Of a stretch of DNA of 30,476 nt, positions 22,304 to 29,484 are shown piece by piece; positions within the stretch are counted from its first letter, which is position 1, and each line of letters opens with the position of its first letter. A model generated the notes under the pieces. The model was not told where the DNA came from, ran no database searches, and saw only the letters and a program-made list of their open reading frames with translations. The position numbers and the translations under genes were made by a program. Origin of the DNA: a virus; IMG/VR virus record IMGVR_UViG_3300042479_000229, positions 1 through 30,476 of that record. One strand, given 5' to 3'.

Positions 22304-23763
22304 GCTGATGCTCCGTTGATTTGGGCTTTGAGGCTGTCAACCTCTGCTTTGAGTTCTTGGATTGCTTTGACCAAAACAGGAATCATTTTGGTTTCAGTTA
22401 TTTTAAGGTTTTCATCCTGCTCATCATCCGCAATCAGCAGGTCTTTAGCTGCTGCACCAAATTCTTTTTCCAGTGCAATAACATCTTGAGCCAAAAAACC
22501 AAGTTGAGTTTTAGTTTGCTTTTTACTGCCATCATGTGCTGTATTATCTAACGCATAAGAACTGCGTTTATCCCACTTGAATGTTACGGGTTTTAATTTA
22601 TTAACAAAATCTAAACCATAAGTAGATGAGACAACATCAGCCTTATCTCTAGCATCAGATGTAACAGTCCAAGCAACTTGTACATAGGCATTGGTAGTTA
22701 AACTATTGCCAACTACAACTCTGTCGCTTTGGGTTGTGATGTGGAATACAGTTAAAGTGTTTGTTCCAGCGTAATGGCCTAAACAAACATTTCCATTTCC
22801 AGTTGTAACAGTACTACCTGCGGAGTTACCAAAATAATTATTATTCTCTGCGCCGCCTTGTGTTGAATATCCCGCCAGATAACCCACGGCGGTATTTACA
22901 CCATTACCAGTTGTTAAGGTGTACAGAGCCTGATAACCTACGGCAGTATTGTTAGATGCTGTGGTGTTGGCTGTAAGAGCAGATGAGCCAATTGCTACAT
23001 TGTATTGACCAGTTGTGTTAGTCGCCAATGAAGCCGCACCAATGCCAATGTTTTCTGAACCTGTTGTGTTTGCAAGCAATGCCACAGAACCAATTGCAAC
23101 AAGATTACCGCCAGTTGTGTTTGCTTTTGCCGCTTGATAACCAAACGCAGTGTTATAGCCACCAGTAGTATTTAATTGAAGTGCTTGGTAGCCAAGCACA
23201 GAATGACCCGTTCCTGTCGTATTTGTATAAGCCGCCTGATAACCTACGGCAGTGTTGTTAGAGGCTGTGGTGTTGGCTTGGAGTGCTAACGAGCCAACAG
23301 CCACATTGCTTGCGCCAGAAGCGTTGTTTCTGAGGGCGTAATTTCCGTATCCGGTGTTATCGCTTGCGGTGTTTAAATAAAGCGATTGGTAGCCACTTGC
23401 GGTGTTATTTGTGCCGCTGATATTGGTGTAAAGCGTATACCATCCGACACCAGTGTTAAATCTGCCAGAAGTTTGAAAACTAAGAGCGCCATTCCCAAGC
23501 GCAGTTGAGTAATCCCCACTCGTATTAGCCGCCAAAGCACTCAAACCCACCGCAGTGTTGGTGGCTACAGCACCTGCGCCACGGCCTACGGTAACCCCTT
23601 GAACCGTGATGTCGCTTGTGGTGGTAAGGGTGGTGATCGTCCCGCCGCCAACAGCCATAACCCCCGATGTGGACGGCAAGGTCACAGTCACAGTGCCTGC
23701 GGTTGCTGGTGCGCTCAGAGTCACTGCCCCTGATGTATCGCCTGAAACAACAATTGAACTCAT
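22300..23763 (-). CDS. repeat-built tail fibre with C-terminal S74 chaperone (487 aa)
   Basis: N-terminal 60 residues are a Thr/Val/Gly-rich beta segment. Residues about 69-300 are some 13-14 repeats of 17 residues, consensus NTAVGYQALxANTTGxx, which should wind into a trimeric YadA-like beta-roll. The chaperone begins at SDARDKADV (S369, K374) and includes LKPVTFKWDKRSS and LGFLAQDVIALEKEFG, ending with a coiled coil IQELKAEVDSLKAQINGAS; this is the Peptidase_S74 intramolecular chaperone, which cleaves itself after trimerisation. This fibre shares its chaperone type with the 383-aa fibre but not its body. Start ATG 23763; its stop overlaps the DUF7936-like gene (ATGA). Confidence 0.88.
   Translation of the reverse strand: MSSIVVSGDTSGAVTLSAPATAGTVTVTLPSTSGVMAVGGGTITTLTTTSDITVQGVTVGRGAGAVATNTAVGLSALAANTSGDYSTALGNGALSFQTSGRFNTGVGWYTLYTNISGTNNTASGYQSLYLNTASDNTGYGNYALRNNASGASNVAVGSLALQANTTASNNTAVGYQAAYTNTTGTGHSVLGYQALQLNTTGGYNTAFGYQAAKANTTGGNLVAIGSVALLANTTGSENIGIGAASLATNTTGQYNVAIGSSALTANTTASNNTAVGYQALYTLTTGNGVNTAVGYLAGYSTQGGAENNNYFGNSAGSTVTTGNGNVCLGHYAGTNTLTVFHITTQSDRVVVGNSLTTNAYVQVAWTVTSDARDKADVVSSTYGLDFVNKLKPVTFKWDKRSSYALDNTAHDGSKKQTKTQLGFLAQDVIALEKEFGAAAKDLLIADDEQDENLKITETKMIPVLVKAIQELKAEVDSLKAQINGASA
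22864..23559 (-). repeat. array of 51-bp coding repeats (17-residue beta-roll units)
   Basis: Within the 487-aa fibre, roughly 13-14 units of 51 bp encode xTAVGYQALxxNTTGxx. Most units are exactly 17 residues; one is 16 and the last two are 18. A stretch of about 45 bases starting near 22933 is nearly identical to one starting near 23238, six units away, pointing to recent duplication or exchange inside the array. Such repeats make fibre length prone to change by slippage or recombination. Confidence 0.7.
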
Positions 23764-23772
23764 ATTCTTTCC

Positions 23773-24747
23773 TTAAAGGACAACCCAGCGTGAGCCGCTG
23801 GAGACAGTAACCACCGCACCGCCTGATAGCGTTATTGGGCCTGCGGATGAGCCTGAGAACCCCGCCGCAATGGTGTAGCTGGTAGCCACTGTTTGGCTGT
23901 TCACCACAATCCCGTTGGATGCAACAGGAACCCTTGCTTTAAATTCCCCGGTGCTTGGCTTGTACAAAAGGAACGCATTGCCCGTGAACAGTGTGGCGGC
24001 TGTCCCAGTTGTAGCGTTTGCAAACAGCGGGAAAACATCGGTTGCTGTGCTGGTGTCGTTGCTCAGTGCCGCACCACCCACAGAGGCCCATGCCGTTCCG
24101 TTGTAGCCTTCAAACTCGGTTGTGGTGGTGTTGAAGCGGAGCATTCCACTTGCCGCAGTTGGACGCTGACCCGTGGTTCCCTTGCTGATCGTCAATGCAC
24201 CCGTGGAGGTGAAGCTGGAGTCAGCCGTTGCGGTCAGGACAGTCCCGTTAAGCGTGGTAAACGCACCCGTGGAAGTTGATGAAGCGCCAATGGGCGTGCC
24301 GTCAATTGCACCGCCATTGATGTCCACAAAGTCAAACATCTGAACGACGTTGGTGCCGTCTACATACAGATGCGCTTTGCGTCCAGCAGGAACAGTGATG
24401 CCCGTGCCGGCAGTGGTCTTAACCGTGATGCTTTGGCCACCGGTCGTGTTGTTTTGAACAATGTACTGCTTCTGAATGGTAGGGACTACCAACTCGCGGG
24501 TGGCCGTCAAGCTACCAAACGCGGAAGTCACATTTAGGACCAAGCAACGCGCTGCCTGTGAGGCGTTGCTGTTGGTGAGGGTAATGGTCAGGTTGGCATC
24601 CGACGTGTAGTCAGGATTGCCCAAGCCAATAACCGCCTGCTCAAACGCGGTGCCCAAGTTGGTATTTGTGATGGTGCCCCAAGTTCCTGAGTTCTCACCC
24701 GTCCCCATCAACTCAATCTTGAGGTTGGTTGAATAAGTGCTTGCCAT
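23773..24747 (-). CDS. proximal tail fibre / fibre-attachment protein (324 aa)
   Basis: The opening MASTYSTNLKIELMGTGENS and GTWGTITNTNLGTAFEQAVI is a very common phage motif ('GtG.nsGtWG..TN.NlG'), which I link to the first gene of fibre clusters, likely the virion-attached part. The N-terminal 130 residues are a beta domain (LTITLTNSNASQAARCLVLN, LVVPTIQKQYIVQNNTTGGQ, KAHLYVDGTNVVQMFDFVDI). A Thr/Ser-rich beta linker (GASSTSTGAFTTLNGT) follows, then GMLRFNTTTTEFEGYNGTAW, a fibre module, and a C-terminal strand-rich segment ending WVVL. No S74 domain. The next gene downstream starts 9 bp away, so the two are probably co-made. GC is higher than in the fibre genes to the left. Confidence 0.78.
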   Translation of the reverse strand: MASTYSTNLKIELMGTGENSGTWGTITNTNLGTAFEQAVIGLGNPDYTSDANLTITLTNSNASQAARCLVLNVTSAFGSLTATRELVVPTIQKQYIVQNNTTGGQSITVKTTAGTGITVPAGRKAHLYVDGTNVVQMFDFVDINGGAIDGTPIGASSTSTGAFTTLNGTVLTATADSSFTSTGALTISKGTTGQRPTAASGMLRFNTTTTEFEGYNGTAWASVGGAALSNDTSTATDVFPLFANATTGTAATLFTGNAFLLYKPSTGEFKARVPVASNGIVVNSQTVATSYTIAAGFSGSSAGPITLSGGAVVTVSSGSRWVVL

Positions 24748-24757
24748 GTTCTTTCCT

Positions 24758-25663
24758 TTACGTTAGGACCTGGGTCCAAGTCACTGTGTTTCCGTCATTG
24801 ACAACGACCCAACTACCTGACTGTGCATCATTCACATTTTGCCAGTTAGGCGTCTGATTGTCATCTACTACACTCCAAATAAATACGCTTCCAACCTGCC
24901 CCTGAGCAGAAACACCAGTAACAAACACGCTTGCATTGGCGGCGGCTGTAACACTGCCAACTGATCCAACAGCCTGCAATCCTGTAACAGGCACATTTCC
25001 AGTCCCTTGCACAGTCACTGTGCCAACGGCCATCGTGCCGTCAACCCCGGTGACGAACACATTTGCATCCGCTGTATGGTCAACCGAGCCTACCTGACCC
25101 GTCGCTTGCACGCCCGTAACAAACACGTCCGCATTCGCGGCCACCGTGACACTGCCCAGGGCCATCGTACCTTGAACACCGGTTACCAGGACGTTGGCGT
25201 CCCCTGTCAGGGCAACCTGGCCAACCTGGCCCGTGGCACTTACCCCGGTGACCGTGACGTTTGCATCGGCGGTAACCGTTACGTTGCCCAGGAACATCGT
25301 CCCACTGACCCCGGTCAGGAGGACATTGGCATCGGCCGCAACAGTAACGCTTCCAACTGCTCCCGTGGCCTCCACGCCAGTGACACTGACGTCCGCATTG
25401 GCAGCAACAGTGACCGTTCCAACTGATCCCGTAGCCTGAACACCCACAAGCGTGACGTTGGCGTCTCCAATTACCGTGGCCTGACCAACAAAACCCGTAG
25501 CCTCTACGCCAGTGACGCTTACGTCCGCGTTGGCAGCAACACTAACTGTTCCAACCGCGCCTGTGCCCAGGGGAAGATCAGCAAGGCTCTCGCCCCACGG
25601 GTCCTCCCCCCAGCCTACGCCGGATGCATTCCAGCCCTGAAAGGCAACAACGACATCAGCCAC
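24758..25663 (-). CDS. repeat-built beta-solenoid virion protein, ten 22-residue units (301 aa)
   Basis: Starts at GTG 25663, with GAGG upstream. The N-terminal 35 residues contain WNASGVGWGEDPWGESLADL, a Trp/Gly-rich adhesion-like opening. Residues 36-255 are ten repeats of exactly 22 residues, consensus xVGxVTVxAxANVxVTGVxATG, with every second residue hydrophobic, so a solenoid or stacked beta-prism shaft is expected. The C-terminal 46 residues carry NWQNVNDAQSGSWVVVNDGN, units of the 'W..v.D.q...W..v' type seen at the ends of phage fibres. No enzyme motif. Units 4, 6 and 8 end GTM in place of ATG. It lies between a structural protein and the attachment fibre and is probably a shaft or spike. 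The function is inferred. Confidence 0.75.
   Translation of the reverse strand: MADVVVAFQGWNASGVGWGEDPWGESLADLPLGTGAVGTVSVAANADVSVTGVEATGFVGQATVIGDANVTLVGVQATGSVGTVTVAANADVSVTGVEATGAVGSVTVAADANVLLTGVSGTMFLGNVTVTADANVTVTGVSATGQVGQVALTGDANVLVTGVQGTMALGSVTVAANADVFVTGVQATGQVGSVDHTADANVFVTGVDGTMAVGTVTVQGTGNVPVTGLQAVGSVGSVTAAANASVFVTGVSAQGQVGSVFIWSVVDDNQTPNWQNVNDAQSGSWVVVNDGNTVTWTQVLT
24899..25558 (-). repeat. tandem array of ten 66-bp coding repeats
   Basis: The array encodes the ten 22-residue units of the 301-aa protein without a single insertion or deletion. Units 3-8 alternate between those ending ATG and those ending GTM (units 4, 6 and 8), suggesting a higher-order 132-bp duplication. The DNA copies are diverged, mainly at third positions, so this is an old array kept by selection. 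Spurious long frames on the plus strand across it come from the repeat, not from genes. Confidence 0.8.
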
Positions 25664-25673
25664 TTAACGCCTC

Positions 25674-26111
25674 TTAGGCGATGCGGATAATGGCGCTGGT
25701 GGAGTCGTTGGTTGGGAAGATGATGGTGAAAGTGCCACTGGTGGACGTCTTTGCACCTCCAAAATCCAAAACGCAGACAGTCGGGTCGCCCGCAGCCGAG
25801 TCGTTGTAAATCAACGCGCCAAAAGCCGTAATCGTTGCACTGGTGAACGACAAGTCAGCAAAGTCCGTGAACGCAGTCGTGCTTGTGGACGTTGGCGTGA
25901 CGTTGGTCAACGCGCCACCGCCAGCCGAGTACGAACCTGACGCAGCCACCTCGTTGGTGACCGTATAGGCGGTCGTCGCTGCAGTAAACGATGCACTGTT
26001 GTCGTACAGCGCCAGCTTGAACGTATTGCCCGTGCCGGTCGTGAAGTTATGCACGGCCCTCATCAGCTCCACTTTGAAGCTGGTGCACATGAAATTGCCT
26101 GAAAATGCCAT
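25674..26111 (-). CDS. beta-rich virion structural protein (145 aa)
   Basis: Begins MAFSGNFMCTSFKVELMRAV, HNFTTGTGNTFKLALYDNSA, the mark of a common phage structural family ('F.c.sFk.ell...hdf....d.fkiALYt..A.l...t..Yt'). The rest is Thr/Ser/Ala-rich with beta strands (TTAYTVTNEVAASGSYSAGG, ITAFGALIYNDSAAGDPTVC, KTSTSGTFTIIFPTND). It may be a tail or capsid-surface component; the fibre cluster follows directly. Thirteen bases after the 95-aa gene region it starts at ATG 26111 with a weak purine site. Virion protein is likely; the exact place is unknown. Confidence 0.7.
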   Translation of the reverse strand: MAFSGNFMCTSFKVELMRAVHNFTTGTGNTFKLALYDNSASFTAATTAYTVTNEVAASGSYSAGGGALTNVTPTSTSTTAFTDFADLSFTSATITAFGALIYNDSAAGDPTVCVLDFGGAKTSTSGTFTIIFPTNDSTSAIIRIA

Positions 26112-26113
26112 TT

Positions 26114-26401
26114 TTAATCTCCTAACAAATAAACCAAGTCGGGGTGACCTGCCTCGCGCAGGCGCAGGGCGATAGTTGCTCGGTCCTGTTCAACCGCCTC
26201 TTTCAAATAAAACGCCACAACCTGCTTGACGCTGTCCTTGAAAGCTCTTGCCTGGGCCTGCACGGCCGGGTGCGACTGATCGCCAACGTAGATGATCTTG
26301 TCGGCGGCGCGCGCGGCCAACTCCTCTGTCGTCCAACCACGGGACTGCGTGGTTTCGACAAAGACACTGCCTACGTGTACCGGTGCGGGTGCGGTGATCA
26401 T
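26114..26401 (-). CDS. 95-aa helical conserved phage protein
   Basis: Starts at ATG 26401, overlapping the stop of the connector gene (ATGA). The N-terminal strand HVGSVFVETTQSRGWTTEEL leads into helices AARAADKIIYVGDQSHPAVQ, AFKDSVKQVVAFYLKEAV, then LREAGHPDLVYLLGD. The pattern '(R)G.tpEEla.r..dkii.vgd...p.ir.QA.aFk..i..v...ymkeAv..dr....l.L..aG...la..ir' is a small phage family seen between connector and structural genes, to my memory, with no known function. No catalytic residues or membrane helix. Confidence 0.68.
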   Translation of the reverse strand: MITAPAPVHVGSVFVETTQSRGWTTEELAARAADKIIYVGDQSHPAVQAQARAFKDSVKQVVAFYLKEAVEQDRATIALRLREAGHPDLVYLLGD

Positions 26402-27057
26402 GGTCCAGGTGAATCCGATTTAAGTGGGATGCGAAGCATGCCATCACGATATTCGTCACGGCGGCGACGGCCTTGTTGTTCTGCGCCCAGACCTTGAATG
26501 GCCTCTTTATAGGCATTGCGAAAGTACTGCATCATCTCAGCAGGTCCTTTCGTGTAGCTATAGGCCTGAATCAGGCACGCGTACAACAAAGCCTCAGGCG
26601 CATTATTGCTGATCCAGGTAGTTGTATTGGTCGAGGACAACTGCGTTGGACGGTAGATGTATCCCAGCTCCACGCTGTAACTTTGATTTGGCGTTGGAGC
26701 AATATAAAACGTGTTCTGGTCCCACACAGCGTAATACTTGGGCGTGCCTTGCGTGGTGCCGTTGGCCCAGTACTCTTTCATGAAGGACGTGTCCCTAAAG
26801 TCCAGGAACAACTGGTCGCCACTGGCGGGCGTCAAAATTAGATAACGGTGCGTCAACAAGTCAGAAGGGGCGGTCAAAAACTTGTTGCCCTGGGTCATGT
26901 TGCCAGTGACTTCCAGCTTAAACACGTCCAGGTCAATCTCACGAAGAATCTGGTTCTCCGCCATGGTGATAAACGTGTTGATCACCGCTGCCGTGAACAC
27001 GTTACTGTTCACCTCGGTGTAGTTTCTGATGTTGGTGACAAGTTCGTCGTAGGTCAT
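26398..27057 (-). CDS. head-to-tail connector/adaptor protein (219 aa)
   Basis: Opens MTYDELVTNIRNYTEVNSNV, FTAAVINTFITMAENQILRE, followed by LTAPSDLLTHRYLILTPASG, TSFMKEYWANGTTQGTPKYY, AVWDQNTFYIAPTPNQSYSV, ELGYIYRPTQLSSTN and a helical end. The order (helical pair, then the YYAVWD.ntf.iaPtPn.sY.velgYi..P beta part, then helices) is the signature of the SU10-type adaptor family, which forms the ring under the portal in podoviruses. The C-terminal GAEQQGRRRRDEYRDGM is basic. ATGA overlaps on both sides (27054-27057 and 26398-26401). A call as connector is confident, the exact layer less so. Confidence 0.82.
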   Translation of the reverse strand: MTYDELVTNIRNYTEVNSNVFTAAVINTFITMAENQILREIDLDVFKLEVTGNMTQGNKFLTAPSDLLTHRYLILTPASGDQLFLDFRDTSFMKEYWANGTTQGTPKYYAVWDQNTFYIAPTPNQSYSVELGYIYRPTQLSSTNTTTWISNNAPEALLYACLIQAYSYTKGPAEMMQYFRNAYKEAIQGLGAEQQGRRRRDEYRDGMLRIPLKSDSPGP

Positions 27058-27404
27058 GTGATGCTCACTGTCACTGATCCGACAACGCCTTGCGCAATGA
27101 GCGCCTGGTCCTGGACATACGGTTGCATGTTGGTGCCGCCTTGGACGCTGCCGTAGCTTTGAAAGGCCGTAAAGCCTGGCGCGCCAACAAAGACGGACAC
27201 AGGCTCAATACGGTCGGGTCTTGGGTCACGCAATGCGATGGCGTCGCCCCGGTAGCGCAACGGCTCAAGCTGCGGCTCTTTTGGCTCGTAGTCATCCGGG
27301 CACACCATAAACCCGCGCCAGTTTTTGCGCAGGTTGTTGTACTTGTACCGCTGTCCGCAGTAGTCGCACAGCCCGTATGAATATATGCCAGTTGCAAAGG
27401 CCAC
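27054..27404 (-). CDS. small cysteine-containing structural-region protein (116 aa), GTG start
   Basis: I set the start at GTG 27404, one base after the upstream stop and with GGGGG about 6 bases ahead; the frame is open further to 27521 but that part sits inside the upstream gene and is low-complexity noise. The product starts VAFATGIYSYGLCDYCGQRY and continues KYNNLRKNWRGFMVCPDDYE and PKEPQLEPLRYRGDAIALRD. This matches a common phage family ('ma.G.yaygiCDrCG.ry....L...W.gl.VC..D.EpkhPq'). The CDYCG and VCPDD elements suggest a small metal or zinc-like knuckle (three Cys). It ends with a beta stretch and the stop overlaps the connector start (ATGA). Structural role probable, unknown in detail. 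Confidence 0.68.
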   Translation of the reverse strand: MAFATGIYSYGLCDYCGQRYKYNNLRKNWRGFMVCPDDYEPKEPQLEPLRYRGDAIALRDPRPDRIEPVSVFVGAPGFTAFQSYGSVQGGTNMQPYVQDQALIAQGVVGSVTVSIT

Positions 27405-27405
27405 G

Positions 27406-28071
27406 TCATACCCCCAAGTCCGGTACGAACTGCACGCTGGCAGTGTCTCGGTCTTCCATCGCTGCGCGCAGGAAGTCTTCTTCGTAGATCGCCTTGAGCG
27501 CGGCCACGCGGTCAGCAGCAAACTTGAGCGATAGATAGTAGGCCAGGCCCGACGCCAGGCATGGCAAAAATCTAAAATTTACATCAGACGTGTTGGTGTA
27601 CGCGCCGGCGTCCTGGATGCGACGAATGCGGTAGTACACGAAGGTGTAGTTCTGGTCCGCTGCAGGGTAGAAGTACACCTTTGGGACGTTGGTGCGCTCT
27701 ACATAAAACTGAGCAGGGCGAGCCTGTGTGGTCTTGTCAGGCACGTTGAGGTAGTCTTCCCGGCTGATGCGCTGAATGTAGACGTCTGTGTTGATGCCTT
27801 GGTTGTTTTGACGAATGATGGCCTCAAGCACGTTTACCACATCAGTGGGTAACGATATTTCGTTGTTGCCCTGCACTAGGGCATAAGTGGCCTCTTCAAT
27901 GGTCCACAAATTCAAGCCGCGATTGGCCCAGTCGAGAAACAACAAGTTGAGCGAGCGACGGGCTGACGTGAGCTGATATCCGGCGGTCGGCCGCATGCCA
28001 CAGCGCTCAAACGCCTCTTCGATTAAGTCATCAATCGACAGGTCAAAAGTGGTTGTGTTGGAGGTCGTCAT
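27406..28071 (-). CDS. tail tubular/head-completion connector protein (221 aa)
   Basis: The opening MTTSNTTTFDLSIDDLIEEA, FERCGMRPTAGYQLTSARRS and LNLLFLDWANRGLNLWTIEE is a hallmark of a family found between portal and tail genes in many podovirus-like phages, which I take to be a P22 gp4-like or tail-tube connector. The second half has PTDVVNVLEAIIRQNNQG, RISREDYLNVPDKTTQARPA, PKVYFYPAADQNYTFVYYRI and a C-terminal helix KFAADRVAALKAIYEEDFLR. It is coupled by ATGA to the preceding 222-aa gene. A role in closing the head/tail joint is inferred from family and position; the exact counterpart in P22 or T7 is uncertain. Confidence 0.8.
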   Translation of the reverse strand: MTTSNTTTFDLSIDDLIEEAFERCGMRPTAGYQLTSARRSLNLLFLDWANRGLNLWTIEEATYALVQGNNEISLPTDVVNVLEAIIRQNNQGINTDVYIQRISREDYLNVPDKTTQARPAQFYVERTNVPKVYFYPAADQNYTFVYYRIRRIQDAGAYTNTSDVNFRFLPCLASGLAYYLSLKFAADRVAALKAIYEEDFLRAAMEDRDTASVQFVPDLGV

Positions 28072-28736
28072 TCGCTGTACAAGTTGTCAAATGTTGCCTG
28101 TGCGTCCATGTACGAGTCATCTTGCTCCGCGCAGTGTATCCACTGGCTGGGCCTGAAGTCTGGAGCACCCTCCCCTGTTTGCCAAAACGCAGGGCTTGTG
28201 ACCCTGACACGATTATTGGGCAGAGCAACAATGTTGCCTGTCCACTTGCCCGCATCTGTCAAAACCAAGACATGACTCTGCTTGTGCTGCGCAGGACAAT
28301 CAGCCACCTCGCTCTCCGTATAGTCTACGGTAAACAGGTACCTGCCTGTGTGAAACTCCCCATCTATTTTGCACAACCAAGGGCTGGGACTGGTCCTGGC
28401 AAACTTGATCACCGTGTGGTGGTGAGACGGACAATCCCAAGGCTGCGCTAAATGGGTAGGCATGCGTTCCGGCCACTCTTCCAGTGGAATATCTCCCACC
28501 AGTGCCGTGATCGGCATGCGCGCCCACATGGCTCCCCCATGCACGTTTTCAGAACCATCTACGTGGCTTTCACACCCCGTAAATACAAGCTGAAAACTCA
28601 AGCAACGATCCGGCATGACGTTGACCGCAATGACATTTGCGTGCAAGTACTCGCCATGGTACTTCTGATGCATGTGAGTAAACTCGCGTCTGACCCAGCA
28701 TTTGAAGTACGGGATGTTGCTGATGAGGTATGCCAT
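28068..28736 (-). CDS. conserved 222-aa phage structural-block protein
   Basis: Begins MAYLISNIPYFKCWVRREFT and HMHQKYHGEYLHANVIAVNV, followed by PDRCLSFQLVFTG, the HVDGSENVHGGAMWARMPIT segment, the EWPERMPTHLAQPWDCPSHH segment and GQ-type beta strands (GRYLFTVDYTESEVADCPAQ, KQSHVLVLTDAGKWTGNIVA, NNRVRVTSPAFWQTG). I recognise 'MayLisNIP.Fk.WVR.EyThgh...hGEyi.a..iav' as a widely distributed phage family with no named function. It is rich in His and Trp and has scattered Cys. It sits just upstream of the connector genes and has an ATGA overlap to them, so a virion role is likely. No catalytic triad is evident. Confidence 0.72.
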   Translation of the reverse strand: MAYLISNIPYFKCWVRREFTHMHQKYHGEYLHANVIAVNVMPDRCLSFQLVFTGCESHVDGSENVHGGAMWARMPITALVGDIPLEEWPERMPTHLAQPWDCPSHHHTVIKFARTSPSPWLCKIDGEFHTGRYLFTVDYTESEVADCPAQHKQSHVLVLTDAGKWTGNIVALPNNRVRVTSPAFWQTGEGAPDFRPSQWIHCAEQDDSYMDAQATFDNLYSE

Positions 28737-29017
28737 TACTTAGCGCGTTTACCGCCTGCCATCATGCCTTTGGACATCTTCGTGGCCGCGCCACCTGCAG
28801 CATAGCCCTTGGACATCATGCCACCGCCCATTTTGCCAATGGGCTTGCCCATGGCCATGCGCTTGTGCTCATTCATGTTGCCTTTGTTGGCCATGCCGCC
28901 TTTGGCCATCATAGGGACGCCAGTGCTTTTACTGGGTTCCGACATCATCTTGTTTGCAGGGCCGCTCTCAACGGCACCACCACCGCGCGTAGCGGCTCCC
29001 ATTCCACGTCCAGCCAT
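28736..29017 (-). CDS. small Met/Gly/Lys-rich protein (93 aa)
   Basis: A low-complexity basic protein: MAGRGMGAATRGGGAVESGP, VPMMAKGGMANKGNMNEHKR, then GKPIGKMGGGMMSKGYAAGG and KMSKGMMAGGKRAK. Some 16 Met and more than 20 Gly, with recurring MAKGG and M..GG elements. The ATG at 29017 has an excellent ribosome site (AAGGAGC, 6 bases upstream), which supports that it is real, despite the biased composition. It looks disordered and could bind DNA or act in assembly. Its stop overlaps the next start (TAATG). Unknown function. Confidence 0.68.
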   Translation of the reverse strand: MAGRGMGAATRGGGAVESGPANKMMSEPSKSTGVPMMAKGGMANKGNMNEHKRMAMGKPIGKMGGGMMSKGYAAGGAATKMSKGMMAGGKRAK

Positions 29018-29019
29018 GA

Positions 29020-29235
29020 TTAAGCTCCTTTTTTCATTGCACGGCCTTTGACGTCGGCCGTTTTACGTTTCACCGCACGACCCATTTTGTCGGCCATGTC
29101 GGAATTCTTCATCATCTTGCCACCAGGCATCATGTGCATGCCTGCTGCGCCGCCTTTTTTCATCTTGCCGACGCCATCAGCAGCAAAAGCTGGGACTGAT
29201 TTGCCGCCTTTTTTGACCATTTTCATCGTTGCCAT
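29020..29235 (-). CDS. small Lys/Met/Gly-rich protein (71 aa)
   Basis: Begins MATMKMVKKGGKSVPAFAAD, then KMKKGGAAGMHMMPGGKMMK, ADKMGRAVKRKTADVKGRAM. Strongly basic with repeated KKGG, like the adjacent 93-aa protein, with which it shares composition and likely origin. The ATG at 29235 is preceded by AAGGAGTAGTT. It ends two bases before the 93-aa gene. It has no membrane helix. A DNA-binding or assembly role is conceivable; unknown. Confidence 0.66.
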   Translation of the reverse strand: MATMKMVKKGGKSVPAFAADGVGKMKKGGAAGMHMMPGGKMMKNSDMADKMGRAVKRKTADVKGRAMKKGA

Positions 29236-29244
29236 AACTACTCC

Positions 29245-29484
29245 TTACTTTGCTTGTTGAATAAGTTGATCAATTTTTGCTTCAAGCCGATTAAAGCGCT
29301 GGTCAATGTGGTCAGTAACCCTTTGCACTTCTGTATTAGTTGCGTAATCACGGGCAATCTCCTCTCGTGTCTTGTTTAACAAGATGTCTATCCGCTTGAC
29401 TTCTTCAATTCTTTCACGGATGAAAAACCACAATCCGCCGAGTGCAACGGATAAAACGGTTGACCAGATTAAGTTAATGTCCAT
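29245..29484 (-). CDS. membrane-anchored coiled-coil protein (79 aa)
   Basis: I start at ATG 29484, which overlaps the upstream stop as TGATG and has GGAA at a suitable distance; an ATG 6 bases earlier (29490) has none. The N-terminal segment DINLIWSTVLSVALGGLWFF is a membrane helix, followed by a charged coiled coil (RERIEEVKRIDILLNKTREE, IARDYATNTEVQRVTDHIDQ, RFNRLEAKIDQLIQQAK). This single-TM plus coiled-coil form resembles small phage membrane proteins sometimes called holin- or Rz-like, but a real holin (3-TM type) exists elsewhere in the window. A role in membrane attachment during assembly or lysis is unproven. Confidence 0.72.
   Translation of the reverse strand: MDINLIWSTVLSVALGGLWFFIRERIEEVKRIDILLNKTREEIARDYATNTEVQRVTDHIDQRFNRLEAKIDQLIQQAK

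Noticed and set aside
25007-25426. 139-codon plus-strand frame with internal repeats
   Set aside because: It mirrors the 66-bp repeat array of the 301-aa gene. The repeat length being a multiple of three keeps antisense frames open.
24899-25558. CRISPR-like regular repeats
   Set aside because: The repeats are 66 bp, contiguous, diverged and in frame with a protein; there are no spacers and no cas genes.
27405-27521. N-terminal extension of the 116-aa protein
   Set aside because: It sits within the upstream connector gene in another frame, has Arg/Ser/Thr-rich noise and no ribosome site; the GTG at 27404 has one.
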